NCBI RefSeq assembly: GCF_001685395.1
Contig: NZ_CP014167.1
Location: forward strand, 1,555,501 to 1,619,500
Reading direction: 5' to 3'
Source: Paenibacillus yonginensis
GTDB taxonomy: Bacteria > Bacillota > Bacilli > Paenibacillales > Paenibacillaceae
Length of the DNA stretch: 64,000 nt
The position numbers were made by a program, and so were the translations under genes. This document shows, piece by piece, positions 18,600 through 27,170 of this stretch (the stretch's first letter is position 1; every line of letters begins with the position of its first letter). The notes under the pieces were generated by a model that worked only from the letters and a program-made list of their open reading frames with translations, did not search any database and was not told the origin of the DNA.

Positions 18600-18702
18600 T
18601 GCAGGTGCGATACGCCAAGCGAGTCCGCCAAAGCGGGCTAATTAAGGTGGTACCACGGGGGTTCTCGTCCTTTCCGGATGAGAAGCCCCTTTTTATTTTT
18701 CC
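18600..18702 (+). promoter_or_regulatory. 3' half of a T-box leader (antiterminator/terminator), stem I missing
   Basis: AAGGTGGTACCACGG at 18644-18658 is the T-box consensus that pairs with the tRNA acceptor end. A short stem (GTCCGCC / GCGGGCT region, about 18620-18640) precedes it. The terminator stem, with TTCTCGTCC pairing to GGATGAGAA, ends in CCCCTTTTTATTTTT at 18702. A full T-box leader needs about 100-150 nt more upstream for stem I and the specifier codon, but that space encodes germination-protein sequence. The leader is therefore truncated and probably cannot read tRNA(Trp). Confidence 0.8.
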
Positions 18703-18720
18703 AAGAGGAGGGGAAAGAAC

Positions 18721-19733
18721 ATGGCTCAACAAATCGTCCTTACGGGCATCAAACCCACAGGAGAGGTGCATGTCGGCAACTATGTCGGGGCAATCAAACC
18801 CGCGCTTCGGATGGCGGCAGGCAACACGTGCCAATCTCTTTATTTTATCGCCGACTACCATGGCTTGACGTTTATTCAAAACAAAGCGGATTTCAATCGT
18901 TTAACCTACGGGATTGCGGCGACATGGCTGGCTATGGGTCTGGACCCCGAGCAGGTGTTTTTTTATCGTCAGTCGGATGTGCCGGAAATATTTGAAAAAT
19001 ATTTGAACTGCACTGGATTTTGTCCTGTTTGACCCCAAAAGGGCTGATGAACCGTGCCCATGCCTATAAAGCGATAGTGGACCAGAATGAACAGACGGGG
19101 ATGGAGAGGGACAACGGAGTTAACATGGGGTTGTTTACTTATCCGATCCTGATGGCGGCAGATATCCTGCTGTTTCAATCCGATCAAGTGCCAGTAGGCA
19201 AAGATCAGATCCAGCATGTGGAGATTGCCAGAGATATTGCAGAGGAATTCAATCGAAGTTTCGGGAATACCTTCAGGCTGCCAACCTTTGTAGTGGACGA
19301 AACCACGGCAGTTGTTCCCGGACTCGACGGCAGGAAAATGAGCAAAAGTTATAACAATACGATCCCGCTTTTTGCTCCGCCCGAAGAACTGGAGAAAAGG
19401 ATCAAAAAAATCAAGACGGACTCGACGCCGCCAAACGAACCTAAAGATCCGAATACCTCCAGCGTATTTCTGCTCTACAAGGAATTTGCCAAACCCGAAG
19501 AAACCGAAAGGCTGCACGGCAGATTTCAGACCGGCATCAGCTGGGGAGAAGCGAAACAGGAGCTGTTTAAGGTGATGAACCGTTACTTGGAAGAACCTCG
19601 TGCGAAATACCATGCATTGATGGCCGATCCGGACCGGATCGATCGGATTCTAGCTGAAGGAGCACGGAAAGCACGCACAATGGCTCAACCGCTGCTTGAA
19701 CAAGTAAAAACGAAGATCGGGCGCTTTAGATAG
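18721..19733 (+). pseudogene. trpS: Tryptophan--tRNA ligase paralogue broken by an 11-bp duplication
   Basis: The N-terminal class I aminoacyl-tRNA synthetase core is intact: GIKPTGEVHVGNYVGAIKP (HIGH-like) and FIADYHGLT. After QSDVPEIFE the frame ends at 19032. The other half (LTPKGLMNRAHAYKA, MAADILLFQSDQVPVGKDQ, and the KMSKS motif GRKMSKSYNN) continues to 19733 in a different frame. AAATATTTGAA is tandemly repeated at 18986-18996 and 18997-19007; removing one copy restores continuous TrpS sequence (IFE-LHWILSCLTPKG). Together with the truncated T-box leader this indicates an inactive second TrpRS. Confidence 0.9.
18986..19007 (+). repeat. 11-bp tandem duplication in trpS
   Basis: AAATATTTGAA occurs twice head to tail with no mismatch. 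An 11-bp gain shifts the reading frame; loss of one unit by slippage would restore it. Confidence 0.92.
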
Positions 19734-19771
19734 TTGAATAACCGATTAACCATTTTGTTTTGTACGCGCAG

Positions 19772-20089
19772 CTACAAAAAGAAACGCAGCGCCATCATGG
19801 CCAGCATGCCGACAATAACGGTCGCCAGCAGGCTGCGGGTCAAGACGGCTGCCGCAACAGCGGGAAGCGCAGCGATCACTTCTGCGCCAAACGACAGCTT
19901 CCCGTCTTGTACCAGCAATTCTTGTCCGATCAAAGCGGCCATCACGGCAACAGGTACAAAATTCAGCCAGCGCATGCCCCATTCCGGGATTTGAATCCGG
20001 CTGAGCAAGACAAGCGGCAGCACTCTCGGAATCAAGGTGACGATCGAGGCGCCGACAATCATCAGGAAGACCTCCCATCTTATTTCCAT
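19772..20089 (-). CDS. azlD: AzlD-family branched-chain amino acid export subunit
   Basis: A 105-residue protein with four hydrophobic segments matching AzlD (ASIVTLIPRVLPLVLLSR near the N-terminus). With AzlC it forms a two-component exporter of branched-chain amino acids or their analogues. Its ATG at 20089 overlaps the end of azlC by 10 bp, so the two are translationally coupled. No clear terminator follows towards trpS. Confidence 0.9.
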   Translation of the reverse strand: MEIRWEVFLMIVGASIVTLIPRVLPLVLLSRIQIPEWGMRWLNFVPVAVMAALIGQELLVQDGKLSFGAEVIAALPAVAAAVLTRSLLATVIVGMLAMMALRFFL

Positions 20090-20817
20090 TTGCTCACCGC
20101 CATTCCGAGAGTTGCAGCAGCTATCGTTGCCAAGATGATCGTAATGCTGCTGGAGGTCAAATAACTTAACGCGACAACCAGGCAGATCGAACAGAAGGCC
20201 ACAAGCAGATCGGCTTTAAGCTTTCTGCGGCTGATCAGCTGCAGCACCAAAAGGCCGATAAACATGGCCGGCAGGGCGAAGTCCAGCCCGAGCCGCTCGG
20301 GATCAGCAATCCACTGCCCCAGAAAAGCGCCGGCGATATTGGCTATGATCCAGTTCAGATAAGCTGTTAAGTTCAAGCCGTGCATCCACTTCTCCGAAAG
20401 CCTGTGCTTCATAGCTGCCTGATGAATGGCCACCCCAAATGTTTCATCAGTGAGCAGTGCGCCTACGAGCAGATTTTTGAGCGGGGAGAGATGCCGGAAA
20501 TATGGCGATAAAGCGGCGCTGAGCAGCAAATGGCGCAGGTTGACGAAGAAGATCGTAAGCACGATCGCGGCCGGCGAACCGGAAGCGGCCAGCATGCCTG
20601 CGGCAATAAACTGGGCAGAGCCGGCATAAATGAGCACGGACATCAGCAGGATTTCAGCTATGCTGAGCCCGGCCGTTTTCTCGACAACACCGGCAGCAAA
20701 GCCAATGCTCAAATAGCCCAATAATGTGGGGATACAGCTTTTGACCCCTTGGAGAAAACGTTCTTCCTGAATGTGTGGTTCATAATTAGGTGCGGTTAAG
20801 TTCTCCTGCAAAGCCAT
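20080..20817 (-). CDS. azlC: AzlC-family branched-chain amino acid export protein
   Basis: A 245-residue integral membrane protein with the AzlC signatures LLGYLSIGFAAGVVEKTAGL, LIYAGSAQFIAAGML and FFVNLRHLLLSAALSPYF. AzlC is the large subunit of the AzlCD exporter, known in Bacillus subtilis from 4-azaleucine resistance. ATG 20817 is followed by a soluble 23-residue tail. It is the first gene of the azlCD unit. No Lrp-like (AzlB) regulator lies beside it. Confidence 0.9.
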   Translation of the reverse strand: MALQENLTAPNYEPHIQEERFLQGVKSCIPTLLGYLSIGFAAGVVEKTAGLSIAEILLMSVLIYAGSAQFIAAGMLAASGSPAAIVLTIFFVNLRHLLLSAALSPYFRHLSPLKNLLVGALLTDETFGVAIHQAAMKHRLSEKWMHGLNLTAYLNWIIANIAGAFLGQWIADPERLGLDFALPAMFIGLLVLQLISRRKLKADLLVAFCSICLVVALSYLTSSSITIILATIAAATLGMAVSKWK

Positions 20818-20967
20818 CCAACTCTTTCTCTATTTAATGTTTCGTAAACCTATCGTATAACTTTCATCATACAATGACAGCGGGAAGAAAAACTATGGAT
20901 TTCCCAAAATCGAAGTGCTGCGCTGCTGAAAAGTTGACGTTATAGAAGGAACTGGCTACAATAGCAA

Positions 20968-20991
20968 TATAATTCGTAATTATTACGATTA
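20968..20991 (+). promoter_or_regulatory. Zur-type box overlapping the AAA ATPase promoter
   Basis: AATTCGTAA (20971-20979), TTA, TTACGATTA (20983-20991) form a 9-3-9 palindrome close to the Zur consensus of Bacillota. TATAAT at 20968-20973 overlaps the left half, so bound repressor would block the polymerase. A convincing -35 box was not seen. Confidence 0.75.
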
Positions 20992-21097
20992 GACCATAAA
21001 GCAAGCTCCCCTACGAACAGCGACCGAGGAACAATGCGGGGCAAAGAAGAAGTAGGGAAGCATTGAACAGGGACATGAAGGAGTAGTTTAACAGATT

Positions 21098-21937
21098 ATG
21101 AGCAAAAGCAACCGGTTCAACAGCAGCCGCCTTCCCACCGCTAAAGGCATGGACATGGCCACCGTTTATTCCCCGAAGGAATGTTCCCGCAAAGCCAAAC
21201 ACATCGTGTTATCCCCGGCTAACAAGACGATTATAGAAGAGTTTCAGGCTATATTAGCGATGAAAGAACAATTCGAAGAGCATGATGTGCCCGTTCCGAA
21301 CAAAATCATGATGTTTGGCCCGCCGGGGACAGGCAAAACGTTGACTGCTTTCTATTTGGCCGAACGGCTGGGACTGCCGCTTGTGCTTGCCCGGCTCGAT
21401 ACGCTGATCCATGCCCATTTGGGAGAGACAGGCAGCAATGTGCGAAAAATATTCGAATACGCCAAGGCCGTGCCCTGCGTATTGTTTCTGGATGAATTCG
21501 ACGCTTTGGCCCGTACGCGTGACAATAATGATGAAGTCAAGGAGATGTCCCGGGTGGTCAATACGCTGCTGCAGTGTCTGGACGAGTTCAGCGGCGAGAG
21601 TATTTTTATGGCGGCGACTAATTTGGAGACCGAGCTTGATCATGCGATCTGGCGCCGCTTCGATACCAAAATGAATTACCTACCGCCTGACCGCAGCTGC
21701 CGGGAGGAGTATATCCGCCTGGTGGTCGATAAATTTGAGACGGAAGACGTCTTTGAGAGCCGTGCGGTTGACCTGCTCCAGGGCTGCAGTTACGCCGATA
21801 TTGAGCAAATCATGCTTAAAGCGAAAAGAAAAGCGATTATCACTGGCCAGAATTTGACTGCAGGCCTGCTACAGACGTCTATCGGTGAATATCTGCCTCA
21901 ACGCAATGAACGGAGTCTAGCCGAAGAATTGGAGTAA
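21098..21937 (+). CDS. Stand-alone AAA+ ATPase, predicted Zur target
   Basis: A 279-residue protein with one classical AAA module: Walker A MMFGPPGTGKTLTAF, Walker B CVLFLDEFDALAR, sensor/second-region segments MAATNLETELDHAIWRRFD (arginine finger region). It resembles the ATPase half of FtsH/SpoVK proteins but has no protease or membrane segment, and only a 60-residue N-terminal tail. A Zur-type box about 110 bp upstream and the convergent folE2 suggest it acts in zinc deficiency. Its client is unknown. ATG 21098 has AAGGAG 14 bases upstream, a long spacing; the next upstream codons include a stop, so no better start exists. Confidence 0.85.
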   Translation: MSKSNRFNSSRLPTAKGMDMATVYSPKECSRKAKHIVLSPANKTIIEEFQAILAMKEQFEEHDVPVPNKIMMFGPPGTGKTLTAFYLAERLGLPLVLARLDTLIHAHLGETGSNVRKIFEYAKAVPCVLFLDEFDALARTRDNNDEVKEMSRVVNTLLQCLDEFSGESIFMAATNLETELDHAIWRRFDTKMNYLPPDRSCREEYIRLVVDKFETEDVFESRAVDLLQGCSYADIEQIMLKAKRKAIITGQNLTAGLLQTSIGEYLPQRNERSLAEELE

Positions 21938-21961
21938 ACAAATAAGATGCCGGAAAAAGAA

Positions 21962-22001
21962 AACAGAAGCGGTCCCTCAAAGGGCCGCTTCTGTTGTTTT
22001 A
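21962..22001. terminator. Bidirectional terminator between AAA ATPase gene and folE2
   Basis: AACAGAAGCGG pairs with CCGCTTCTGTT around CCCTCAAAGGG. It serves both convergent genes and overlaps the last codons of folE2. Confidence 0.8.
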
Positions 22002-22900
22002 TCAAAACTAATGACCGCTAAAGCATCATGCAGATGAATGGATTCTTCGTTCCGGCATTCCACCTTAAAAGCCTTCATGAAATCCATTTCGTACAAATCG
22101 GCGGCAACGAGCCGCGCCATATCCTCGACGAAACGGGGATTCTCATAAGCTCTTTCTGTAACGGCTTTCTCGTCCGGACGTTTAAGGACAGGATGTAGGG
22201 GAGAGCTGGCGTTGGATTCTATGGCATCCAGCAGGAGCGTTTTCCAATCGCCTTGCGGAAGGGAGGTCTCGTCCAATTCCACCGTAACCGTCACATTTCC
22301 CCGCTGGTTATGCGCACTGTATTCGCTGATCTCTTTGGAGCACGGGCACAAGGTGGTAACGGCCGTTTGGAGCTTCAAGACAAATTCCAAGGGGTTCCCT
22401 TGGTTGTAGATAACTTTCATGGAGGCCTGAGAATGGTTTAGACCCGTCATTCCTAAAACAGGGGAACTGCGTTCATAGAACCAGGGGAATTCAAGCTCGA
22501 TCTCCGCCTGGGTTTGCCCCATGTATTCGGCCATTTCGGTGGCGAGCCGCTGAAGTCCCTCAAAGTCCGCTTCCCAATTCTCCCGTCTGTACCGCTCAAG
22601 CAGCTCGGTCAGTCTACTCATATTGATTCCTTTGGACTCCCGCTGCAGACTCGTCGTCAATGTTAATTCGGCAACGGTGGTTTGAAGGTCCGGCATCAGC
22701 TCCGAGCGGATTTTAATCGGATGACGGACTTTACATATACCTACCTGGTTGATGTTAAACAGATAATCATGGCTCCGATTCTGAAGATCGGGCATTTCTT
22801 CTTTGGTAGTCGGTTTGTTGCCGGGAATAGGCGGAACCGAACCAAATCGGATAAGACGCTCTTCTTTCGAAGGAAACGGCTGTGCAGCATATGATTTCAT
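21977..22900 (-). CDS. folE2: GTP cyclohydrolase IB (FolE2)
   Basis: FolE2 converts GTP to dihydroneopterin triphosphate for folate, like the zinc enzyme FolE, but accepts other metals. It is the standard Zur-controlled backup in Bacillus subtilis. This 307-residue protein shows NINQVGICKVRHPIKI, AEIELEFPWFYERSSP and LQTAVTTLCPCSKEISEYSAHNQRG, which carries the metal-binding Cys. A Zur-like box lies 44 bp upstream of the ATG (AGGAG before it). Its presence here next to another Zur-type target supports a zinc-limitation role. Confidence 0.95.
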   Translation of the reverse strand: MKSYAAQPFPSKEERLIRFGSVPPIPGNKPTTKEEMPDLQNRSHDYLFNINQVGICKVRHPIKIRSELMPDLQTTVAELTLTTSLQRESKGINMSRLTELLERYRRENWEADFEGLQRLATEMAEYMGQTQAEIELEFPWFYERSSPVLGMTGLNHSQASMKVIYNQGNPLEFVLKLQTAVTTLCPCSKEISEYSAHNQRGNVTVTVELDETSLPQGDWKTLLLDAIESNASSPLHPVLKRPDEKAVTERAYENPRFVEDMARLVAADLYEMDFMKAFKVECRNEESIHLHDALAVISFDKTTEAAL

Positions 22901-22943
22901 AATGATAGCTCCTAGAATTCTTGTTGAATTTTATTTGGTTGCT

Positions 22944-22964
22944 TAATCGTAATAATAACTATTA
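22944..22964 (-). promoter_or_regulatory. Zur-like box upstream of folE2
   Basis: TAATCGTAA-TAA-TAACTATTA fits the 9-3-9 pattern with the right half matching 7 of 9 bases of TTACGATTA. It lies 44-64 bp upstream of the folE2 ATG. Confidence 0.65.
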
Positions 22965-23170
22965 ACAGTATAAAAATGATTCCGAGCCTTGTCAATTTAC
23001 TCCTTGACGCAGCGTGTAAGTACAGACATGTCTATATCATTTCACGAGTAAAGATGTTCAATAGAAGATGTTAACAAAATATAGAAAATATTCCATGTCA
23101 GGGAGGTCCGGTTTTTTGCTGCCGCTGACCAATAATGGTAGTTCTGCTATTGAAAATTCTACCGATTGCC
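22965..23170. other. Intergenic stretch between folE2 and cstR promoters
   Basis: The whole folE2-cstR gap is 346 bp; apart from the two control elements at its ends I see only AT-rich DNA and a weak GGTAG/CTACC inverted repeat (about 23131-23163). No gene is evident. Confidence 0.4.
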
Positions 23171-23214
23171 TTGATCCAGGACAGGAGTTTCGATTATAAT
23201 ACCCCCTGGGGTAT
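23171..23214 (+). promoter_or_regulatory. cstR promoter with CsoR/CstR-type operator
   Basis: TTGATC (23171-23176) and a perfect TATAAT (23195-23200) are spaced by 18 bp. The palindrome ATACCCCCTGGGGTAT (23199-23214) begins in the -10 box. A G/C tract flanked by ATA/TAT is the typical operator of CsoR-family repressors, so autoregulation is likely. Confidence 0.85.
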
Positions 23215-23246
23215 AGGAAAGGTTAAGCAGCTAGGAGGCGCCACAA

Positions 23247-23516
23247 ATGAATTATCATTATCCGGATGAGATCAAAGCTCGTCTTCGAAGAATTGAAGGG
23301 CAAACCAGGGGCGTACTACGTCTAATGGAAGAAGGAAAACCATGCAAGGACGTCGTGGCTCAGCTATCGGCCGTCCGAAACGCAGCCGACAAAGCCATAG
23401 CTCAAATTGTGGCGGAGAACTTGAGCAGGTGCATTTACGAAGAACAAGCAGCTGAAAATCCGGACACGGACCAGTTAGTGAAGCAAGCTATTGAACTGCT
23501 GGTCAAAAGCCGCTGA
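23247..23516 (+). CDS. cstR: CsoR/FrmR-family repressor, probable persulfide sensor CstR
   Basis: An 89-residue all-helical DUF156 repressor. Cys33 (EGKPCKD) and Cys62 (LSRCIYE) are the conserved sensing pair. The third CsoR copper ligand, a His four residues before the second Cys, is Asn58 here, which argues against copper sensing and for the CstR type that forms di- or trisulfide links with persulfides. Two rhodanese-like genes follow directly, as expected for a sulfide/persulfide detoxification operon. ATG 23247 follows AGGAGGCGCC. Confidence 0.82.
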   Translation: MNYHYPDEIKARLRRIEGQTRGVLRLMEEGKPCKDVVAQLSAVRNAADKAIAQIVAENLSRCIYEEQAAENPDTDQLVKQAIELLVKSR

Positions 23517-23550
23517 TGAAATGGCTTTAACAATAAAGGAGGCCGAATGA

Positions 23551-23880
23551 ATGGCTTTTAAAGTACCCAAAGAAATTTCGCCTGAGCAGCTGGAAGAGCG
23601 GCTGCATCAAGGAGAAACGGTGATGATGCTGGATGTGCGCGAGCCGGGTGAGTGGTTTGAAGGCCATCTTCCCGGGGCCAAACACATTCCTTTAGGAGCT
23701 CTTCCTGAACGGTGCGGGGAGCTTGACCGGAACAAGGAATGGGTTGTCATGTGCAGAAGCGGCGGCCGCAGCGGCCTTGCTTGTGAAATCCTGCATGAGA
23801 GGGGCTTCCAAGTCGTCAATCTGACCGGCGGTCTTCTGAAATGGACCGGGGAGCTGACTGGTGAAAGGGAGTCCAATTGA
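23551..23880 (+). CDS. Rhodanese-domain sulfurtransferase
   Basis: A single 109-residue rhodanese domain. LDVREPGEWFEGHLPGAKHI is the conserved start, and VVMCRSGGRSG is the active-site loop with the persulfide-carrying Cys (CRSGGRS). It likely moves sulfane sulfur in the cytosol under CstR control. It starts at ATG 23551 after AAAGGAGGCCG, 34 bp after cstR, and overlaps the next gene by a few bases. Confidence 0.9.
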   Translation: MAFKVPKEISPEQLEERLHQGETVMMLDVREPGEWFEGHLPGAKHIPLGALPERCGELDRNKEWVVMCRSGGRSGLACEILHERGFQVVNLTGGLLKWTGELTGERESN

Positions 23881-24317
23881 CCATGATATTGGGGATCATT
23901 ATGTTTGGAGCAGGAGGCATGTTCTTGGTCTGGCTGGTCCGTCAGCTTTGGCCTCTTCAGTACCTCTCCTTTGTCGATATTGGGGACTGGAAGAACAAGA
24001 GAAAGCAGTGCCCGGAGATGAAGCTGCTGGATGTCCGGGACACGTCTGATTTCCAGCAGCTTCACCTGCCTTGCTCTGTCAATATTTCATTGGGCCGTCT
24101 GCCTTACGTGTGGAGAAAAGCTTTGTCTCCCGAACAATGTGTGGTTATTGTGTCCGCTCATCCTTTCAAAACGAAGAAGGCCGCTAGAATTTTGCGGAAG
24201 AAGGGCTTTCACAAGCTGTATGCCATCCGCGGAAATATCTTTCAACATGAGGAATGGCGAAATCTGGCCTCCATTACGAAGGCGGATTGTCCCAATCAAC
24301 AAGGCTTCAGTTTATAA
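23877..24317 (+). CDS. Membrane-anchored rhodanese-like protein lacking the catalytic Cys
   Basis: A 146-residue protein with an N-terminal hydrophobic segment (ILGIIMFGAGGMFLVWLV) followed by a rhodanese-like domain (LLDVRDTSDFQQLHLPCSVN). At the active-site loop the sequence is VVIVSAHPFKTKKA, so the nucleophilic Cys is absent. Two other Cys residues lie outside the loop. It may be a binding or scaffold partner of the active rhodanese just upstream. TTG 23877 lies at a good distance from GGGAG and overlaps the previous stop; ATG 23883 is the alternative. Confidence 0.75.
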   Translation: MTMILGIIMFGAGGMFLVWLVRQLWPLQYLSFVDIGDWKNKRKQCPEMKLLDVRDTSDFQQLHLPCSVNISLGRLPYVWRKALSPEQCVVIVSAHPFKTKKAARILRKKGFHKLYAIRGNIFQHEEWRNLASITKADCPNQQGFSL

Positions 24318-24343
24318 CCTTCAGAAATAGTATGCATAACAAG

Positions 24344-24402
24344 AAAAAGCGCTGCCGCGCACAATGGGGGAAAACCCTATTGTACATCGGGCACCGCTTT
24401 TT
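24344..24402. terminator. Bidirectional terminator between rhodanese operon and chitinase
   Basis: AAAAAGCG and CGCTTTTT form the base; CACAATGGGG / CCCTATTGT pairs inside. Confidence 0.8.
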
Positions 24403-24421
24403 ATCGTTTTGTTATCTCCAA

Positions 24422-26059
24422 TCAGTTCAGCTTCCATAAAGCCGGTGTATTGGGTGGTTCCCATGTCACGATGGAGGTATGAGCCTGCAAGCAAGTATAG
24501 GTCTTTCCGCCATAAGTCACTACATCACCCACATGATAGGATACGCCGGCAGCCCAGGCTGATATGCCTGGCGCAGGGGTTGGAGAAGGCGTGGGAGCCG
24601 GAGTAGGACTTGGCGTAGGTGTCGGTGTCGGGCCAGGTGTCGGCGTTGGTGTTGGGGCAGGAGTTGGCGAAGGCGACGGTGTTGGAGATGGAGTTGGAAC
24701 AGGGCCTCCGGGAAGATCCGCGTTTAATTTGTTAAGCAGCGTTTGGTTTCGGTCTCCGCTCAGCTCCCAGAACATGGCGCCAGCCAGTCCTTTGGATTTT
24801 AAATAGCTGATCTTGTATCCAATCGATTCCGAATCGTCATAGCTGATGAAGGTGCGGGTCGAAGGATTGTACAGGTAAGGGACTTTAGCCGTATCGTTCC
24901 AGTAACGGATGTAACCATTTTTGTTAATATAATTGGCCTCAAGGTCGTAGAAGTCATAGCTGCCGTTCTCCCAGGTTCCTGAATTCGAAATACCCGAGGA
25001 TGTCTGGTATTGGCCGTTGCCATTGCTTGGAGTGCCGCCCCAGCCGCGTCCGTAGAAGGGCATGCCCAGCACAAGTTTATTGGCCGGCACACCGTTAGCC
25101 AAATAGGTGGTGACCGCCTTGTCGATGTTGAAGTTTTGCGGATCGGTCAAGCCTGTAGCGGCAGTGGCAGGATCATAATAAAGAGGTGCGTTATGTCCGG
25201 TTGTCGTGTTCCAGGAGCCGTTGAAGTCATAGGTCATAATATTGATCCAGTCGACCACGGAAGCAATTCCGGCCAGATTGTTATTGGCTGCATAAGAAGG
25301 GCTGGCACCGGAGGCGATGGTCAGCAAATAGGTTTTGCCGTCCGCTTGACCGGCGGCATTCAGTTTTTCACGGATTTTTTGAAGCAGCAGTACATAGTTT
25401 TGTTTATCTTCCGGACGGACGCTGTTGCCGGCAAGGCCGCCGCCTACCGGGTACTCCCAGTCCAGATCCACGCCGTCCATTTGATATTTCCGGATAAAAT
25501 CGACAGCCGAATTCGCAAAAACTTCCCGTGTGGCTGCGGAGGCAGCTACGTCAGAAAATCGGTTTGACCAGGTCCAGCCGCCGACAGAGATGATGGTCTT
25601 CAGGTTCGGATTCCGTTCTTTCAATTTCCAGAGCTGTTTCAGATTGCCTTTAATCGGATCATCCCATTTGTCGCCGTCGAAGCTTTTGCCTGTATCAATC
25701 CAAGGATCGCCGAGGACAATCGTCCCGTTTGGCACATTGATGGTTTGGGCCTGTTCATTCTGACAGGTCCAGGTGACCGGGTTAGGGCCGGTCGGGTCGG
25801 GATTCCCATGAATGCCGTTCCAGCAAATATCGGCAAAAGCATAATTAATAACGTTCATCTTGGTCGGATCAATGTTCGAAACGTTGTATCCCCGGGCATA
25901 AGCCGCCCACGACGGATAGTAGCCGACAAGCTTGTAATCCTGTGCGGCTGTGACGGTTTTGACAGAAGAGCCCAAAGCGGGGAACAGCGTAAGGATAAGT
26001 ACGGCGATCATGACGATGGAGAAGGTTTTACGAGCTTTTTTATTCTTAAGCCACATCAT
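24422..26059 (-). CDS. Secreted GH18 chitinase with PT-rich linker and C-terminal chitin-binding module
   Basis: Signal peptide ([20 protein letters not shown], residues about 10-40), GH18 barrel (about 45-455) with the catalytic [10 protein letters not shown] (acid/base Glu) and [11 protein letters not shown], then a 45-residue linker of repeated PTP/SPTP units (DNA about 24565-24710) and a C-terminal CBM5/12-type module ([20 protein letters not shown], residues about 497-545). It hydrolyses chitin outside the cell. I chose ATG 26059, which follows GGGAGGCAATTCG, over the longer frame from 26158 that has no signal-like start. Length 545 residues. Confidence 0.93.
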   Translation of the reverse strand: MMWLKNKKARKTFSIVMIAVLILTLFPALGSSVKTVTAAQDYKLVGYYPSWAAYARGYNVSNIDPTKMNVINYAFADICWNGIHGNPDPTGPNPVTWTCQNEQAQTINVPNGTIVLGDPWIDTGKSFDGDKWDDPIKGNLKQLWKLKERNPNLKTIISVGGWTWSNRFSDVAASAATREVFANSAVDFIRKYQMDGVDLDWEYPVGGGLAGNSVRPEDKQNYVLLLQKIREKLNAAGQADGKTYLLTIASGASPSYAANNNLAGIASVVDWINIMTYDFNGSWNTTTGHNAPLYYDPATAATGLTDPQNFNIDKAVTTYLANGVPANKLVLGMPFYGRGWGGTPSNGNGQYQTSSGISNSGTWENGSYDFYDLEANYINKNGYIRYWNDTAKVPYLYNPSTRTFISYDDSESIGYKISYLKSKGLAGAMFWELSGDRNQTLLNKLNADLPGGPVPTPSPTPSPSPTPAPTPTPTPGPTPTPTPSPTPAPTPSPTPAPGISAWAAGVSYHVGDVVTYGGKTYTCLQAHTSIVTWEPPNTPALWKLN

Positions 26060-26520
26060 CGAATTGCCTCCCTCGTTCCAAAATTTGGCTGAAAACATGC
26101 TCATCGACCGGAAGCTTGTATTCGGTTTCACCTCCCGCTGTTTGAATTGGACCTTCACTCAGCGCTAACGTTTGGAGCTGAACTTCAAAATCCGACAGAA
26201 CTTCTTCAGGAATCTTGCTGTACGGTAAGCCATGAGAGATTAGTAGAAAACAGGAAGGGGCAGATAAGTAGATTGGGTAGACAGATGGTCAGATGAATAG
26301 GCGATAGATGGCTGCACCCCATTCCTTAGGGGCAGGTGAAGGTAGTTCTATTTTCATCCATTTTTAGATAGGGGTCTAGGGATAAAATCCAACTATGATG
26401 GGGGAATTTTCTCAAATTCTTTTCAGTTAGAAAGGTGTGTTTCTCTTCAGGTATATAAGCGGGCAGGAAAGGCAATTCTGAATTTCGGAAAGCCAAATCC
26501 CTTGAGGAGGAATAAATGGA
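26060..26520. other. 461-bp intergenic region, chitinase upstream region
   Basis: It must contain the divergent promoters of the chitinase and the coiled-coil gene. No clear cre site or operator was seen. An AGGAGG at 26504-26510 serves the next gene; an ATG-GAA-TGA at 26516 overlaps its start but is too short to mean much. Confidence 0.4.
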
Positions 26521-26994
26521 ATGATGAACCCTATGAATGTGTCCCAGCAAATCCGTCAAATCGAGCAGACGATCCGTGAGCTTGAGCAGCAAACAAGACA
26601 GGCTACTGCCATGTATCAACAAATGCTGGAGCAGGAGCAGCAAAATGCAATGCGTCTTGAAGAACTTTCTCAGCGCGAACGTAAAGCCGCACAAACGATT
26701 CAGCAAGCGCTTCAAGGACACCATATGGCTATGCAGCATTACCAACAGATTTCCAATCTGGTTAACCAGATCGAACACACCGTTCAAAATCCGGCAATGG
26801 GCGCTGGTTATCAGCACACCGGCTACAGCCAGCCTGCCTTCGGGACGCCTTCTTTTGGACAAAGCGGCTATAGCAGTCACGCTTCGATGGGACAAGGACA
26901 AACCGGCTTCAACAGCACAAGCCATCTGAATGTGAGCAACCCGGGAACTGCCGGTTCCATGGGAAATGGTCAGCAAAACGGTTATCAGCAGTAA
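26521..26994 (+). CDS. Unrecognised Gln-rich coiled-coil protein
   Basis: A 157-residue protein without a signal peptide or membrane segment. Residues about 5-95 form a long heptad-rich, Gln/Glu-rich helix (IRQIEQTIRELEQQTRQATA). The rest is a low-complexity tail rich in Gly, Ser, Gln and Tyr (GYQHTGYSQPAFGTPSFG). Function not recognised; such composition occurs in spore-associated and self-assembling proteins, but that is only a guess. ATG 26521 lies ten bases from GAGGAGG. It is a single gene with its own terminator. Confidence 0.7.
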   Translation: MMNPMNVSQQIRQIEQTIRELEQQTRQATAMYQQMLEQEQQNAMRLEELSQRERKAAQTIQQALQGHHMAMQHYQQISNLVNQIEHTVQNPAMGAGYQHTGYSQPAFGTPSFGQSGYSSHASMGQGQTGFNSTSHLNVSNPGTAGSMGNGQQNGYQQ

Positions 26995-27017
26995 TTAGCC
27001 GGATTACAAGCATGGAA

Positions 27018-27049
27018 GGAACCGCCGCAGCAGCGTGGCGGTTCTTTTT
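27018..27049 (+). terminator. Terminator after coiled-coil gene
   Basis: GGAACCGCC pairs with GGCGGTTC, followed by TTTTT. Confidence 0.85.
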
Positions 27050-27170
27050 GGCTTACACCGCGCTCCCCATCTGTGCGCCAATGAAGTTTGTTCCCTGTAA
27101 ACGAAATATTCCTGCCTGCGTTGGCACATACTGTGAACAAGATCCGCCAACGAGTTAAATGGAGGTTGCC

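Noticed and set aside
18223-18645. A 140-residue frame considered as an intact gene
   Set aside because: Only its first part matches Ger(x)C proteins; the remainder is off frame and runs into the T-box remnant.
24570-24710. Tandem repeat considered as a CRISPR-like array
   Set aside because: The short period and coding frame show it is the proline-threonine linker; there are no spacers and no cas genes.
24564-24806. Plus-strand frame encoding a Gly-Val repeat protein
   Set aside because: It is the complement of the PT-rich linker of the chitinase; the repeat is explained by the codons of that linker.
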